A DNA stretch of 64,000 bases, taken from the NCBI GenBank assembly GCA_964405665.1, contig CAYOOT010000005.1, positions 10,918 through 74,917 of the forward strand, given 5' to 3'. This DNA comes from CAYOOT01 sp964405665 (GTDB taxonomy: Bacteria; Bdellovibrionota_C; UBA2361; SZUA-149; CAZDWZ01). The notes under the pieces are model-generated. The model did no database searches. It worked only from the letters and a program-made list of their open reading frames with translations, and was not told where the DNA came from. Positions 17,001 through 25,239 of the stretch are shown here, piece after piece. The stretch's first letter is position 1. Each line of letters opens with the position of its first letter. The position numbers and the translations under genes are program-made.

Positions 17001-17729
17001 TCCTAAAGTATTATCTCCAAAATAAACTTTGCCTAAACCGATTATCCCTCTTGTAGAAAAATCACCAAGTTTAATTTTTGCACTAGAAGCAGGTGTGTAA
17101 AAAAAGTTGCTGCTGCTGGCCACAAAATCATAAGGTTTTTTGATGTCAAAATCTTGTTCAATAAAATCTATTTTCAGATCATCCCAGCTAACATAATTAT
17201 CCGGCACCCCAAGAATTAATTGAGATTTCTTTTCCGGATCGGAATAAATATGGATATCGGTAACGTGGAACCCCCAGGTAGAAATCCATTTTAAAAAAGG
17301 ACTGCCCTCCAAATTTTCTCGACTTTTCTTTTTCGGGGGAAAAAGAAAAGCCAGTGTATTGATTAATCCCGTATCTTTTCCCAAACTATAAGCATTAGCA
17401 CCTTCCAGTTTAAGATTCTCCAAACGCAACTCTTTTCTAAAAAGGGCGCTGGTATTAACAGCAATACTGATTCTATCCGCCCTGAAACCACCGCCATATT
17501 TTTTTTCTTCCGGGGAAACAATAGAAACATTTTCCACACTTGCTGCTAAGGGGAAAAAATGGACAACAGGGTGTTTTAAAGTGGCGACGCATTTAGTTCC
17601 GTCAGAAAAAATATTTCTTAGAAAATAGCCCAGCAGATAGTTAGAGGAAAATTTAACGAGCAGGATAAAAATAAGTAGATAGAAAAATACTTTTATGAAT
17701 TTTTTTATGAATTTTTTCATCTCTCGCAT
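14034..17729 (-). CDS. tamB: Translocation and assembly module protein TamB-like
   Basis: The 1231-residue protein has an N-terminal signal anchor (VFFYLLIFILLVKFSSNYL), then a very long series of beta-rich AsmA/TamB repeats (GKLQNPAYEITGNV-type units). The DUF490-type C-terminal domain follows, with NPASEVSLADRFSSLTNLSSIQFG and a YVLNSNLKFFGG ending. Such proteins bridge the periplasm with a hydrophobic groove and move lipids. After the domain there is a ~75-residue low-complexity tail rich in Pro, Ser and Glu (GSAEPARPELAEGPGS), partly repeat-derived DNA. The start overlaps the lipBA stop by 13 bp. A perfect 11-bp hairpin (16111-16135) lies mid-gene. Confidence 0.85.
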   Translation of the reverse strand: MREMKKFIKKFIKVFFYLLIFILLVKFSSNYLLGYFLRNIFSDGTKCVATLKHPVVHFFPLAASVENVSIVSPEEKKYGGGFRADRISIAVNTSALFRKELRLENLKLEGANAYSLGKDTGLINTLAFLFPPKKKSRENLEGSPFLKWISTWGFHVTDIHIYSDPEKKSQLILGVPDNYVSWDDLKIDFIEQDFDIKKPYDFVASSSNFFYTPASSAKIKLGDFSTRGIIGLGKVYFGDNTLGKALGAETTATGEIILGEEGFYNLDFSARAKQDYITRAFEESVLKSINPVDLKAEGRIEGKLNNPQVKLLVQAGFKEGGIYYLKAGTEPKQIKADVLVNLDRVAVENVFLTEDSKKDIDLQAAFSYFFAAKEFLLETLKLNSYRADKFAALLSAVLSEEENKRINTYLLPESKVNLDLKGKFNADRISLEGKAEIDNIALLNAPLDKLKIQFLMPTENLLQANLEANLLNGKVLGKFNLLEGEEIKGEAKFSGLELAKIKEFSQIFPNLSNQIDATLLLSGKLQNPAYEITGNVVSSKILGKNLDQKRSDFKISGNLEKLIANAQFFDRTLNLNIICPLADTTKNDFELELLSTSLPLGYLFSKEQLGNAEGELAGSFHYHSKADDLYSGDGKIEINRFSYLKDQFRIIQSDKILILLNKGDLDFSQVKFKVQEKEITLKGGLNLHQGWHATLTGNWELGTLSSKQDFFEQLSGDLSLELQISGDLLDPKFSGPLKLAKFSFALPLGNNIVGLTDGVVLAELTAGDLSISEISARMNGAILKGQGRIEDIFSEARKVNLLLNFPNVVIEPVDNLNLELDGNLRLFKDANQPWVISGEVAVQNALYEKIISLLTIIKSITDFLTGNSYPVTIKKENRQYLEDFILDLRLKAEKGLVLETNIAQAELRGDLKVTGNLARPLFSGKVEVIEGIFGLQSKEFDIINGQLLFVPGNTDPQISLLSETVVLNQAAEDEHITLGISGTLKYPEVSLHSESGLRQEDIQGLLGIGTSFDAVRRNEKLGKHYGLADLINPASEVSLADRFSSLTNLSSIQFGTALSPLTGEFIPIVSAKKPLIDKFELHLQSELSRQQAGSVTIDYVLNSNLKFFGGLETLPEGRAKSESSGGFAIGVNYQSSFSGYNIFPSEVSNFFYSTAKPNSPGSAEPARPELAEGPGSTTKPKGGGEDKDLSTSSGFFALPAEKANIDLDPSTPVSSPNSELDPATQKEQSVK
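16111..16135. repeat. Perfect 11-bp intragenic hairpin
   Basis: TTACTGGAAAC and its complement flank an AAC loop within tamB. Confidence 0.65.
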
Positions 17730-19324
17730 GACAAATACTCAACAGGCATCTTGCCTGTTGAGTCAGCGCTATGTTGCCAGGCATGATAGGAACTGCGCAC
17801 CAAGGGCCCGGACTCGACATAGGAAAATCCTTTGCTTTCCCCGTAATGTTTGAATTCAAGAAATTCCTCGGGAGTAACATAACGAAAAATCGGCAATTGT
17901 TTTTCTGTGGGTTGTAAATATTGGCCGACTGTAAGAATCTCCACTCCCGCTTCTCTTAAAGAATCCATTACTTCCAGCACTTCTTTAAAAGTTTCGCCTA
18001 AACCAACCATCACCCCGGATTTGGTTTTAATATTGGAATGTAGTTTTTTGGCATGTTTTAAAACATTAAGCGATCGCTTGAAACTAGAGCCCGGACGAAC
18101 TGTGCGATATAATCGGGGAACAGTTTCCACATTATGATTTAAAACACTAACTAAACCTGATTGTAAAATCATTTGCACTAATTCCAAATTACCTCGCATG
18201 TCCGGAATTAAGAGTTCAATTTTACAACTGGGATTTTGTGAAGAAATCGCTTTTACAGTCTGATTGAAATGTTCTGCTCCCATATCGGGCAAATCATCGC
18301 GATCCACTGAAGTAACTACCACATGCTTGAGGCCCAGTTCGGCTACGGCCTTACCCACTTTATAAGGCTCAAATGGATCCAGTGGCTGTAAGCTTTCTAA
18401 GGTGCCATCCTTTACTGCACAAAAACTACAACGTCTGGTGCATTGTTCACCCATGATCATAAAAGTAGCGGTATGATGAGTCCAACATTCTCCGATATTG
18501 GGACAACGGGCTTCTTCACAAACGGTTACTAAACGATGTTTCCTGATAATTTCATTTGTTTGAGAAAAATTTGCTGTTCCCGGAGCTTTAACCTTGAGCC
18601 AATCCGGGCGTGGAGCACGAGTTACTTTTTTCTCTTGTTTTTTTTCTTCCACTTCTAAATTAAAAATTTCGGCAAGACAGTTTACAAAAACATTCTGCAC
18701 TTTTTCCATTGAAGGTGCGGCAATACCTTTTTCCTGACAAAGTTCAGCAAGAGAAGTCATTACTAAGCCGTCTTGTCCGCAAGGAGAAATTAATTTAAAA
18801 TATTCCAAATCAGTTGTGACATTTAGCGCTATACCGTGATAAGAAACCCATTTTTTAATACCAATTCCTAAAGAAGCTATTTTCTTCCATTGATCTTTAA
18901 TATTTTTCAACCAAATTCCCGTTAACCCCGGTCGAGCTGAGGCTTCAAAACCGAATTTTCTCAGAGTTTGAATTCCTGCTTCTTCTATTTTTCTTAAAAA
19001 AATATGAACATCACGACCGTGACGATTTAAATCAAAAATTGGATAAGCCACTAATTGTCCCGGTCCATGAAAAGTTGCTTGTCCGCCTCGACCGATTTCA
19101 AACCAGGGGATTGCTTTTCCTGAGGAAGTGCTTTTACTTTTTGTCAGTTCTTCTTGAAAAGCGACTCCTCTTCCAACTGTATAAACTTCTTCTTGTTCGA
19201 CAAGAATCAGAAAATCAACTAATTCAGGATCGGATATTTTTGCTTCTAAAAGATTTTGCTGCACTTCGAGAGTTTGCTCAAAAGGCTCAGGCGATATCCT
19301 TTTTATTACTCTTAAAAGATGCAT
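17717..19324 (-). CDS. lipB-lipA: Fused octanoyltransferase-lipoyl synthase (LipB-LipA)
   Basis: The 535-residue fusion begins with a LipB domain (~1-225) with GRGGQATFHGPGQLVAYPI, Lys148 in KIASLGIGIKKW and the acyl-carrying Cys182 in SPCGQDGLV. A charged linker (EEKKQEKKVTRAPRP) leads to LipA (~240-515). LipA carries the auxiliary cluster motif CEEARCPNIGEC, the radical-SAM motif CTRRCSFC, and the terminal RSSYHA that ligates the auxiliary cluster. Both activities appear intact: transfer of octanoyl from ACP and then sulfur insertion. The tail beyond RSSYHAW is repeat-like and holds a 12-bp hairpin. It lies 15 bp after pdhC, whose product it would lipoylate. Confidence 0.95.
   Translation of the reverse strand: MHLLRVIKRISPEPFEQTLEVQQNLLEAKISDPELVDFLILVEQEEVYTVGRGVAFQEELTKSKSTSSGKAIPWFEIGRGGQATFHGPGQLVAYPIFDLNRHGRDVHIFLRKIEEAGIQTLRKFGFEASARPGLTGIWLKNIKDQWKKIASLGIGIKKWVSYHGIALNVTTDLEYFKLISPCGQDGLVMTSLAELCQEKGIAAPSMEKVQNVFVNCLAEIFNLEVEEKKQEKKVTRAPRPDWLKVKAPGTANFSQTNEIIRKHRLVTVCEEARCPNIGECWTHHTATFMIMGEQCTRRCSFCAVKDGTLESLQPLDPFEPYKVGKAVAELGLKHVVVTSVDRDDLPDMGAEHFNQTVKAISSQNPSCKIELLIPDMRGNLELVQMILQSGLVSVLNHNVETVPRLYRTVRPGSSFKRSLNVLKHAKKLHSNIKTKSGVMVGLGETFKEVLEVMDSLREAGVEILTVGQYLQPTEKQLPIFRYVTPEEFLEFKHYGESKGFSYVESGPLVRSSYHAWQHSADSTGKMPVEYLSCER
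17737..17763. repeat. Perfect 12-bp hairpin in the lipA tail
   Basis: ACTCAACAGGCA and its complement flank a TCT loop, encoding part of the non-conserved C-terminal tail DSTGKMPVEYL of the LipB-LipA protein. Confidence 0.8.
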
Positions 19325-19339
19325 ACACGTTCTTTTTAC

Positions 19340-20635
19340 TTAGGCTAACAATAAGACAGGATCTTCTAATAAACGTTTCAACTCTGTTAAAAATTCACCG
19401 GCGATTACACCATCAATAATCCGATGATCCACAGAAAGAGTAAGTCTCATTACGGAACCAGCTTTTACTTCACCGGCAAGTATTACCGGTTCATCTTGAA
19501 TGGGACTTACCGCCAAAATTGCTCCTTGGCCCGGAGAAATAATCGCACTAAATTCCTCCACATCAAACATTCCCATATTGGAAATACTAAATGTTCCACC
19601 CATTAAATCATCAGGCTTTGGTCGGCCGGCGCGGGAGCGTTGCACTAAACCACGAGCTTCTGAAACGATATCAACAAGCGGTAATTGATCGGCATTTTTC
19701 AACACAGGAATTAATAAGCCATCAGGAACAGCAGTAACAATCCCCACATTCACAGCATGCGGTTGAACCAGATTATTTTCTGAAAAACTACAATTAATTC
19801 TCGGAACAACTCTCAAGGCTAATGCCGAAGCTTTGACAATCAAGTGATTGTAAGTAAGTCCTTCGTACTGCGCAAGTGGTTTTAAACTGTTTCTTAATTT
19901 CCTTAAAGCATCAATATTGATTTTACTTGTGGCAAAGAAATGAGGAATTGTGTTGCAACTTTCCACCATCCGCGAAGCGATTGCTTGTCGCATTTTTGAA
20001 AGTGGTTGCACGGCGCGTCCTTGTTGAGGAACAGAAGTTGTCACGCTTGGTCTTGTAACCATAGTTTCTGCTTGTCCGGCTGAATCTTCAGCAACAGGGC
20101 CACCTAAAGCCTTTTCTATATCTTTCCTAACAATTCTTCCACCATCTCCGGTTCCACTTAAAGCCGCATAATCAACTCCATGAGTTTTTGCCAAATTTCT
20201 TGCCAAAGGTGAAATCTTAATTCGCTCCGGATCTTCTGACTGTCCGTTTAATTCTGCTACAGATTCGATGGCAGGTCTGTTAGTCGGGGGAGTTGCTGCT
20301 GCTACTGGAGCACTCACTTGAGGCTGAGGTGTTGGAGCAACTGCTGTTGTGGTTTGTGTCTGTGTCGATTGTGCCGTCATTGGTTTTGCTTGTTCTCCTT
20401 TTGCCCCGACTATTGCAATTACGGAACCAACTTTTACTTTTTCTCCCTTAGGGGCACAAATTTGAACTAAAGTGCCTTCATGAAAAGACTCTATTTCCAA
20501 ATCGGCTTTGTCTGTGGCTACTTCTGCTAAAGCTTCGCCTCTTTTTACACTGTCGCCCTCTTGCTTGTACCATCTTAAAATTGTGCCCTCACTCATGGTG
20601 TCACTTAACTGAGGCATAGTTATTTCAACAGACAT
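19340..20635 (-). CDS. pdhC: Dihydrolipoamide acetyltransferase (pyruvate dehydrogenase E2)
   Basis: The 431-residue enzyme has one lipoyl domain (lysine in VATDKADLEIES), a Pro/Thr/Ala-rich flexible linker (~85-125), and a peripheral-subunit-binding domain ISPLARNLAKTHGVDYAALSGTG. The catalytic domain ends LSVDHRIIDGVIAGEFL (HxxxDG active site). It transfers acetyl from E1 to CoA in pyruvate dehydrogenase; a close 2-oxo acid relative cannot be excluded. E1 and E3 are not in the window, and the gene starts a new run after a repeat-filled gap. Coupling to LipB-LipA supplies the cofactor in the same transcript. Confidence 0.9.
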   Translation of the reverse strand: MSVEITMPQLSDTMSEGTILRWYKQEGDSVKRGEALAEVATDKADLEIESFHEGTLVQICAPKGEKVKVGSVIAIVGAKGEQAKPMTAQSTQTQTTTAVAPTPQPQVSAPVAAATPPTNRPAIESVAELNGQSEDPERIKISPLARNLAKTHGVDYAALSGTGDGGRIVRKDIEKALGGPVAEDSAGQAETMVTRPSVTTSVPQQGRAVQPLSKMRQAIASRMVESCNTIPHFFATSKINIDALRKLRNSLKPLAQYEGLTYNHLIVKASALALRVVPRINCSFSENNLVQPHAVNVGIVTAVPDGLLIPVLKNADQLPLVDIVSEARGLVQRSRAGRPKPDDLMGGTFSISNMGMFDVEEFSAIISPGQGAILAVSPIQDEPVILAGEVKAGSVMRLTLSVDHRIIDGVIAGEFLTELKRLLEDPVLLLA

Positions 20636-20708
20636 TTTTACAATCTCCTAATATTATTCCCGACAAAGTTTTGTAGTTATACGCAACAACTAAATTACAG
20701 GCAACACT

Positions 20709-20824
20709 GTAGGGGCAGGTCTTGTGCCTGCCCGCATAATTGCAAGAGACTAATTTTGTCCACTGGTAAAACGGGCAGTATAAACACTAACATAAAGATA
20801 GTGTTTATGAAGACCTTCCCCTAC
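20709..20824. repeat. Degenerate GTAG/CTAC repeat, copy 3
   Basis: A GTAGGGGCAGG...CCTGCCC hairpin is followed by a degraded linker, an inner TAAACACTA/TAGTGTTTA inverted repeat, and a CCTTCCCCTAC end. It occupies most of the gap between the glycosyltransferase fusion and pdhC. Confidence 0.7.
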
Positions 20825-20874
20825 AAACGATATAATCCTATCTAAATACCCAAATAAATTCTAGTCAGCAAATG

Positions 20875-22665
20875 CTAATTATACGCACCAAAAATATCAT
20901 AAAGCCGGAATTTAAGAATATCTCTGCCCATCAGCAAAGAATCCCAGCCAAGATTGACTTTTGATCCAGGTACATTTTTCCAATTAACAGGAATCTCCAC
21001 AATCTTATAGCCCGCTTTTCGGGCAATAAATAATATTTCCACGTCAAAGGAAAATTGTTCGGACTTTTGTTTGGAAAAAACTTCTCGAGCAACCGCTTGC
21101 TTAAATAATTTAAATCCACATTGCGTATCTTTAATTTTAGGAACAACAAATAAATTAACAAAAAGATTATAAATTCTTCCGATCAGTTTTCGATGCCATT
21201 GAGCAATAACTTTTGTATCATTTGAATTTAACGCTCTGGAGCCAATTGCAATATCATAACCCTCGGCTATCCCCTGTTCTAAGCGTTCCAATTCAACAAT
21301 CGGAGTAGCTCCATCAGCATCGGCAAACAAAACAAGTTTGCCTTTACTATTTAAAACTCCGAATTTAACGGCATACCCTTTCCCTCGGTTTACGGCATAA
21401 CTAAGCAAACGAATTTGCGGATACTCTTTACAAAGATCAAGCACTATTTTGGAAGTTTGATCTTTACTGCCATCATCAACAATAATAATTTCATAATTAA
21501 GTTTTCGCTTTTCCAGATATTTTAAAGTTTGATCGATAGTTTTAGGCAAACGCAACTCTTCATTATATGCCGGAAAAATCAAAGAGATATCAATCACTGC
21601 ATTTTCTTTAGAAATTGCCGCAGTTGATTCTTTGAGAGTAACCGTTTCTTTAATTTCAACTTCGGGAGAATTCTCTTCTTCTGGAATTTTCCCATTCATT
21701 TTAGAAAAAAACAAAAAGCTACCGGGAATTCCCACAACCAGAAATTGAATAAGATGTTGAGTGACCACCATTGCCAAAGCAAGAGAACGAAGCACTCCTA
21801 CTTCCACTAAAGCTTCCGTAGCCACTACTTCAATTACACCCACTCCAGCTGGAGCAGAAGGAATCAACGAACTAAAATTAACCACTGTTAAAAAGAGAAT
21901 TATTTCTTGGATGCCCATACTGAGATGAAAGGCTTTTGTTACAAGATAATAAACAAACAACTCAACAAACCAAACCAATAAAGAAGACCCGGCCAACAAG
22001 CCAAGTGCTCGTGGTTTAAACATCGGCGCCAGTCCATTGATAAATCGCCGGATTCTTTCCATGGTATATCCGGAAAATTTCCCCGGGAAAATCTTGGAAA
22101 TAAAATCCAGTATTTTAAAAATAATTCTGCGTTGCGAAAGAATTAAAACTGTTCCCAGGGCGATTCCTAGAAACATCATTGCTACGTAGTCAAGCCCCAC
22201 GCTTCTTGCTGCAGCTTCCTGCGCAGAACCCAAGTGAAACAAGATGGCAAATAATAAACTTATTGTTAGACCATCGAATAATCGTTCTCCTGCAATCGTT
22301 GCCAGCACTGTGCTTTTATTTAAACCGGTTGCTCTGGCTCCAAGGAAGGCCCGACCAAATTCCCCAAGCCGTGCCGGGAAAATATTATTTAAAAAAAATC
22401 CCAAGATTAAACAACGAAATGAAGCAAGAAATTTTGGTGCTGATTTTTCAAAAAAAAATGGCCAGCGCCAAGCTCTTAACAAATAACTGAAGAAAGTAGT
22501 AATTACTGCCAAAGCAATTAAGGCATAATTTGCACTTTTGATTGAACTTAATACTTCTTCAACGTTAACTGTTTTTAGAATCCAGACAAAGCAAACAAAT
22601 GAAATGAGAAAACCGAATAAATATTTAAACCAGGACTTTTTTTTCTTCTTGTTTAAAGCCAGCAT
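20875..22665 (-). CDS. Flippase-like membrane domain fused to a dolichyl-phosphate-glucose-synthase-like glycosyltransferase
   Basis: Residues ~15-330 form a polytopic membrane domain of the lysylphosphatidylglycerol synthetase/UPF0104 (AglD-like) type, with LRAWRWPFFF, FLNNIFPARLGEFGRA and the PAGVGVIE helix near its end. After a linker, residues ~350-595 are a GT2 domain with FPAYNEELRLPKTI, EIIIVDDGSKD, FADADGATP (DXD-like) and DTQCGFKLF, closest in style to dolichyl- or polyprenyl-phosphate glucosyltransferases. The likely role is to make and handle a polyprenyl-phosphate sugar. The two domains are more often separate genes. No operon partner is close. Confidence 0.85.
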   Translation of the reverse strand: MLALNKKKKKSWFKYLFGFLISFVCFVWILKTVNVEEVLSSIKSANYALIALAVITTFFSYLLRAWRWPFFFEKSAPKFLASFRCLILGFFLNNIFPARLGEFGRAFLGARATGLNKSTVLATIAGERLFDGLTISLLFAILFHLGSAQEAAARSVGLDYVAMMFLGIALGTVLILSQRRIIFKILDFISKIFPGKFSGYTMERIRRFINGLAPMFKPRALGLLAGSSLLVWFVELFVYYLVTKAFHLSMGIQEIILFLTVVNFSSLIPSAPAGVGVIEVVATEALVEVGVLRSLALAMVVTQHLIQFLVVGIPGSFLFFSKMNGKIPEEENSPEVEIKETVTLKESTAAISKENAVIDISLIFPAYNEELRLPKTIDQTLKYLEKRKLNYEIIIVDDGSKDQTSKIVLDLCKEYPQIRLLSYAVNRGKGYAVKFGVLNSKGKLVLFADADGATPIVELERLEQGIAEGYDIAIGSRALNSNDTKVIAQWHRKLIGRIYNLFVNLFVVPKIKDTQCGFKLFKQAVAREVFSKQKSEQFSFDVEILFIARKAGYKIVEIPVNWKNVPGSKVNLGWDSLLMGRDILKFRLYDIFGAYN

Positions 22666-22769
22666 AACAAAGAAAACAACCTAAAAACTACCCCAATAAA
22701 AAAGAAATCCCCGGGTAACACATCCCAGGGATCACGAAAAAACTGCCAATTTGAACTAAGGAGCAGTTG

Positions 22770-23471
22770 CTAGCTTAACTTTCTTCTAGAAACTAATGCA
22801 CCAGCCAAAGTACCAGTAAACAACAGTCCTAAAGTAAATGGTTCAGGTGTTGCTGCAAGTTCTGCATCAATTGAAATTTGCCCGTTTCCGGAAAAATTCT
22901 GAATAATTCCAAACGCCACATCTAAACCAGGAGCGCCTGCAGTTTGCATATTTGATAAAGCCAAAGATAAATAAAAACTATTAAGTGCTGGAATCAAAGG
23001 CAATAAACTTCCTGCCGTAAAGCTTCCCACTGTTGTTGTAAACATACTCCCTACCGGACCCGTATCACTTCCTGCAAGGAATCCATTACCGAGACTACCG
23101 GATAACAATAAAGTATTTGAAGAATTATATAAGCTAAAAGTTCCTCCAACAGTATTTTGTGAAATGATTGGGCCAGCAACAGAAGGAGCACCGCTTGCTG
23201 AGATACCGCTTAAGGTGAATGATGCACCTGAAGTAATATCAGCAACTCCACTCAAATAATTATCAAAAACTACATTGGTATCTTGCTCTCCAAAAGTTGC
23301 GCCATTGCCATCGTTAATAGTAGATAGCGAACTACCAACATATTCTATTTCCTGAAAACCATTTCCTGTGCCACCTAAGCTAACTTGAATAATTGTTAGC
23401 GCCTGAGCACTAGAAGCAGTAATGAAAGTTAGAGCAAATACCGAAAATGCTTTTTGAATATTTGAAAACAT
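22770..23471 (-). CDS. PEP-CTERM sorting-domain protein
   Basis: The 233-residue protein has a cleavable signal peptide (SVFALTFITASSAQA), a Gly/Ser/Thr-rich body with many short beta strands and no Cys, and a C-terminal tripartite sorting signal. This signal is TPEPFTLGL, a hydrophobic helix LLFTGTLAGALVS, then RRKLS. PEP-CTERM proteins are processed by an exosortase and are linked with exopolysaccharide and biofilm matrix, which matches the PrsT-like, Wzz and BY-kinase genes near 51-57 kb. No exosortase is visible here. A good RBS (GGGAG) precedes the ATG. Confidence 0.88.
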   Translation of the reverse strand: MFSNIQKAFSVFALTFITASSAQALTIIQVSLGGTGNGFQEIEYVGSSLSTINDGNGATFGEQDTNVVFDNYLSGVADITSGASFTLSGISASGAPSVAGPIISQNTVGGTFSLYNSSNTLLLSGSLGNGFLAGSDTGPVGSMFTTTVGSFTAGSLLPLIPALNSFYLSLALSNMQTAGAPGLDVAFGIIQNFSGNGQISIDAELAATPEPFTLGLLFTGTLAGALVSRRKLS

Positions 23472-23535
23472 CTGAAACTCCCTGGATAAACTACTTTAAA
23501 GCTATAATTCACTTTACAATAAATTATAATGCAGC

Positions 23536-23564
23536 AATCTATAATTGAGAGTAGAAAAAGTCAA
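23536..23564 (-). promoter_or_regulatory. Possible sigma-70 promoter for the PEP-CTERM gene
   Basis: On the minus strand TTGACT is followed after 17 bases by TAGATT, about 65 bp ahead of the ATG. Several other TATAAT-like words occur in this AT-rich stretch, so the exact -10 is uncertain. Confidence 0.35.
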
Positions 23565-23656
23565 TTATATTGATCATTAAAAAGCATTTACAATTAAATT
23601 ACTGCATGATATGATAGTTGAGTTTTCACAATTAAATGGTTCCCTAAAAAAGTATT

Positions 23657-23953
23657 ATGACAATTGAAGATTCTAATAAAAAAGTCTCAAGTTTACCAAG
23701 TCTTGAACACATGATTAAAGCTTATGCCAATCATAATGATGGCAATGATCAAAAAGCGATCGATACCTTTAATATGTTTGAAACAACCGAGAAAATGTCT
23801 AGACTTAAGAATGAGTTACTTTGGATTCGAGACGGTATTGTTACAGAACAAACCCTTGAACGGGTGCTGGGGTTACCTAGAAAAATCAAATTCGAATCCT
23901 ATGAAAATTGGGCTAAAATAATGATGATTTGGATCTCCCAACTAAAAAAATGA
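23657..23953 (+). CDS. Hypothetical 98-aa soluble protein
   Basis: A short frame with ordinary codon use, starting MTIEDSNKKVSS and predicted to be mostly helical (HMIKAYANHND, EKMSRLKNELLWIRDG, YENWAKIMMIWISQ). No signal peptide, no membrane helix and no known motif. It is divergent from the PEP-CTERM gene and ~190 bp before flhB. The Shine-Dalgarno is weak. Probably real, function unknown. Confidence 0.55.
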   Translation: MTIEDSNKKVSSLPSLEHMIKAYANHNDGNDQKAIDTFNMFETTEKMSRLKNELLWIRDGIVTEQTLERVLGLPRKIKFESYENWAKIMMIWISQLKK

Positions 23954-24078
23954 CTTTATACTTTGACCTTGCCAAGTTGTTGACACAAAAATAATTCCTG
24001 GAAAAACTAAGTCCCTATAATTATTCAATCAATTTTTCTAAAATAATCTAAAAAGCAGGCATGCATGTTGCTTAGTTT

Positions 24079-24100
24079 GGAGCGCGGACTTTAGTCCGCC
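24079..24100. repeat. GGAG-footed REP-like hairpin
   Basis: GGAG is followed by a GCGGAC-TTTA-GTCCGC stem-loop, ~40 bp upstream of flhB. A tetranucleotide GGAG or GTAG foot before a hairpin is the form of REP sequences mobilised by RAYT transposases; this is a different sequence class from the GTAGGGGC family. Confidence 0.55.
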
Positions 24101-24142
24101 AGAAATACAAAATAATAGAAACCAAATTACTCTTTAAGTATC

Positions 24143-25237
24143 ATGGCAGAAGACGAAGCAGCGGGAGATAAAACCGAAGCCCCCAGCGGAAGAAGAGTGA
24201 CCCAGTCCCGACAACAGGGGATGGTCGGTCAATCTGCGGAGCTCAGCCAGGTTCTGGGCTTAATTGCTGCTTATATGGCGCTGCTCCATATTGCCCCCAG
24301 CCTCTGGAATGATCTGATCACCCTTTTTAAATATTTACTTAGTCCGGAAATAATCAGCGATCCCCTTACTCTAAAGAATTTAAAGAAAAATTTATTTCTT
24401 ATTCTTTATCATCTCGGTCCCAAATTATTTACGATCATGGTAATTGCCGCTTTTTTTGGAGCAGGCTGCAGCGCCTTACAAACAAATTTTCTCTGGTCCT
24501 GGCAATTAGTAAAACCAAAACTTAGTAAATTAAATCCTCTTGCCGGTTTGCGCAGAATTTTTAGTCTTAATAATTCCGTTAATCTGATAAAACAAATTTG
24601 CAAATTAGCAATCATCTTTCCAATTGCCTATTATACTTTTTTCGATTTACTTCCCCAATTTAATAGAATCCCCGATCTTGCCACTTCTACCATCCTCACC
24701 GTAACAGCCGACATGGCCACATTGGTTTTTAAAAAAATTATTTCATTGCTCTTTCTCCTGGCTCTCGCCGATTTCTTTTGGCAACGCTACAGCGTTAGGA
24801 AAAAAATGATGATGAGTAAAGTTGAAGTCAAAGAAGAAAGAAAAGCGATGGAAGGGGATGAAACTATTCGTAAGAAAATTATCGCCATCGGATTGCAACG
24901 TGCTCGCGAAAGAATGATGAAAAATGTCCCCAAGGCCGATGTGGTGGTGACAAACCCGACACATATTGCTGTGGCCTTGGTTTATAGCGGAGAAATGGGA
25001 TCGGCCCCACAAGTCGTAGCCAAAGGACAAGGACATATTGCCGAACGCATTAAGGAAGTAGCCAGAAGACATGGTGTGCCCATAGTGGAACGTAAACCAC
25101 TGGCCCGGGCATTATTCAAAGTTGTAGAAGTTGGTGGAGAAATCCCCCAAGATTTATTCCGGGCAGTTGCTGAAATTCTTGCTTATGTTTACCGATTGAA
25201 AGGAAAAAACCCCATTAAATCAAGGAAAAATAAATAA
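24143..25237 (+). CDS. flhB: Flagellar type III export switch protein FlhB
   Basis: The 364-residue protein starts DKTEAPSGRRVTQSRQQG, the conserved FlhB entry (usually EKTEKPT.R). It has four transmembrane helices and a cytosolic domain with KMMMSKVEVKEERKAMEGD and the self-cleavage site Asn271-Pro-Thr-His (TNPTHIAVAL). Cleavage there changes substrate specificity from rod/hook to filament subunits. The gap to flhA is 2 bp, so the two are co-translated. Confidence 0.97.
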   Translation: MAEDEAAGDKTEAPSGRRVTQSRQQGMVGQSAELSQVLGLIAAYMALLHIAPSLWNDLITLFKYLLSPEIISDPLTLKNLKKNLFLILYHLGPKLFTIMVIAAFFGAGCSALQTNFLWSWQLVKPKLSKLNPLAGLRRIFSLNNSVNLIKQICKLAIIFPIAYYTFFDLLPQFNRIPDLATSTILTVTADMATLVFKKIISLLFLLALADFFWQRYSVRKKMMMSKVEVKEERKAMEGDETIRKKIIAIGLQRARERMMKNVPKADVVVTNPTHIAVALVYSGEMGSAPQVVAKGQGHIAERIKEVARRHGVPIVERKPLARALFKVVEVGGEIPQDLFRAVAEILAYVYRLKGKNPIKSRKNK

Positions 25238-25239
25238 TC

